Source: Planctomycetota bacterium
GTDB lineage: Bacteria; Planctomycetota; Phycisphaerae; Sedimentisphaerales; Anaerohalosphaeraceae
DNA: 5,688 bases
Assembly: GCA_019456245.1 (NCBI GenBank)
Contig: VRUF01000154.1
Coordinates: 1-5,688 of the forward strand
Direction of reading: 5' to 3'
Part shown: piece by piece, positions 5,411-5,688 of the stretch
Position numbering within the stretch: position 1 is the stretch's first letter
How the letters are laid out: the number at the start of each line of letters is the position of its first letter
Made by a program: the position numbers and the translations under genes
Notes under the pieces: model-generated
Database searches by the model: none
What the model saw: the letters and a program-made list of their open reading frames with translations, nothing else
Told to the model about the DNA's origin: nothing

Positions 5411-5502
5411 CGCGTTTCGGTGCAAATGTCTGCCTATCTTTGGATGAGTTTGGAGATCGGCCCAGTTTGGGTAGAGCCTGGGGGAATGTAAGCCTCAGAC
5501 TA

Positions 5503-5517
5503 TTTCTCGACGAGAAA
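5503..5517. repeat. 15-bp palindrome next to the tRNA-Leu remnant
   Basis: TTTCTCG-A-CGAGAAA is a perfect 7-bp inverted repeat with a one-base centre, 8 bp from the 3' end of the decayed tRNA. The segment CGACGAGAAA also occurs in repeat copy C (2635-2644). It could be a protein-binding dyad; as a hairpin the loop would be tight. Confidence 0.45.
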
Positions 5518-5524
5518 AGCGGTG

Positions 5525-5609
5525 TGCCGGGGGCGGGACTCGAACCCGCACAGCCTATGGGGCCGGGGGATTTTAAGTCGCTTGTCTCGATCAATTTCAC
5601 CACACTGGT
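5525..5609 (-). pseudogene. Decayed tRNA-Leu (UAA) gene
   Basis: An 85-nt minus-strand tRNA of class II size. The T-arm is perfect (GCGGG-TTCGAGT-CCCGC, 5533-5549), the long variable arm is present, the anticodon loop is CTTAAAA with anticodon TAA (5573-5575), and the D-region begins TGGTGAAATTG. The 5' half is damaged: the acceptor 5' strand (ACCAGTG) pairs with only 4 of 7 bases of CCCCGGC, and the anticodon stem has two mismatches (C-C and A-C). No CCA is encoded. The 3' half looks intact, as expected if recombination at an integration site preserves it. It is most likely a pseudogene or attachment-site copy; a functional variant tRNA is unlikely. Confidence 0.75.
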
Positions 5610-5688
5610 TATAAGATACCCTTCCCGCTTCTCGCGCACCAGGCGAACGACAAGCCCCAGCCGCCGGGTTATATTCGGGCGCTATGAT
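5610..5688. other. GC-rich right flank, no feature
   Basis: I see no gene, RNA or repeat in the last 79 bases. The sequence is GC-rich and may be host chromosome. Confidence 0.3.

Noticed and set aside
5352..5639. Minus-strand open frame of 95 residues
   Set aside because: It reads through the tRNA-Leu remnant and the CGTATC repeats, and has no recognisable protein features.

Overview
The window looks like a small genomic island carrying defence-type genes in a Gram-negative bacterium of uncertain phylum. The Gram-negative reading rests mainly on a lipoprotein with a typical signal peptide and lipobox near the left end. The stretch from about 900 to 5100 is visibly AT-rich. The outer parts (1-870 and 5150-5688) are richer in GC and in stem-loops, and each meets the AT-rich block at a decayed tRNA gene. 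No integrase, transposase or complete mobile element is visible.

Left flank (1-905): a minus-strand PEGA-like lipoprotein gene (69-542) with a UUCG-capped terminator hairpin after it; a gene-free stretch with several overlapping inverted repeats (597-784); and the 3' part of a CAU-anticodon tRNA gene on the minus strand (841-905) that has lost its 5' acceptor strand and half of its D-arm.

Cassette 1 (886-2592): two plus-strand genes. The first is a small beta-rich protein of unknown function (1016-1426), preceded by a 36-bp tandem duplication. The second is a helical protein with an R-x6-H/RNxxH motif (1731-2450), a candidate HEPN-fold RNase-like protein. This cassette is bracketed by copies of an unusual tRNA-derived repeat (copy A at 886, copy B at 2531). 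A third copy (C at 2601) follows B in tandem.

Cassette 2 (2796-4943): three minus-strand genes, probably one operon. In transcription order they are a nucleoside-deoxyribosyltransferase/TIR-like protein with a C-terminal zinc ribbon, a ThsB-type TIR-like protein, and a caspase-like (C14/metacaspase-type) protease with an intact His/Cys dyad and a distinctive C-terminal domain. TIR plus caspase-like protease is the make-up of type IV Thoeris. In that system an infection-activated TIR makes a cyclic ADP-ribose-type signal that switches on the protease, which halts phage replication by killing or arresting the cell. The zinc-ribbon gene would be an additional component and is the most novel part of the operon.

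Right flank (4944-5688): no convincing gene. It holds a large stem-loop (5238-5303), three CGTATC motifs at exact 11-bp spacing, a 7+1+7 palindrome, and a full-length but decayed tRNA-Leu(UAA) gene whose 3' half is intact. These features fit an attachment-site region of a tRNA-targeting integrative element, but that is inference.
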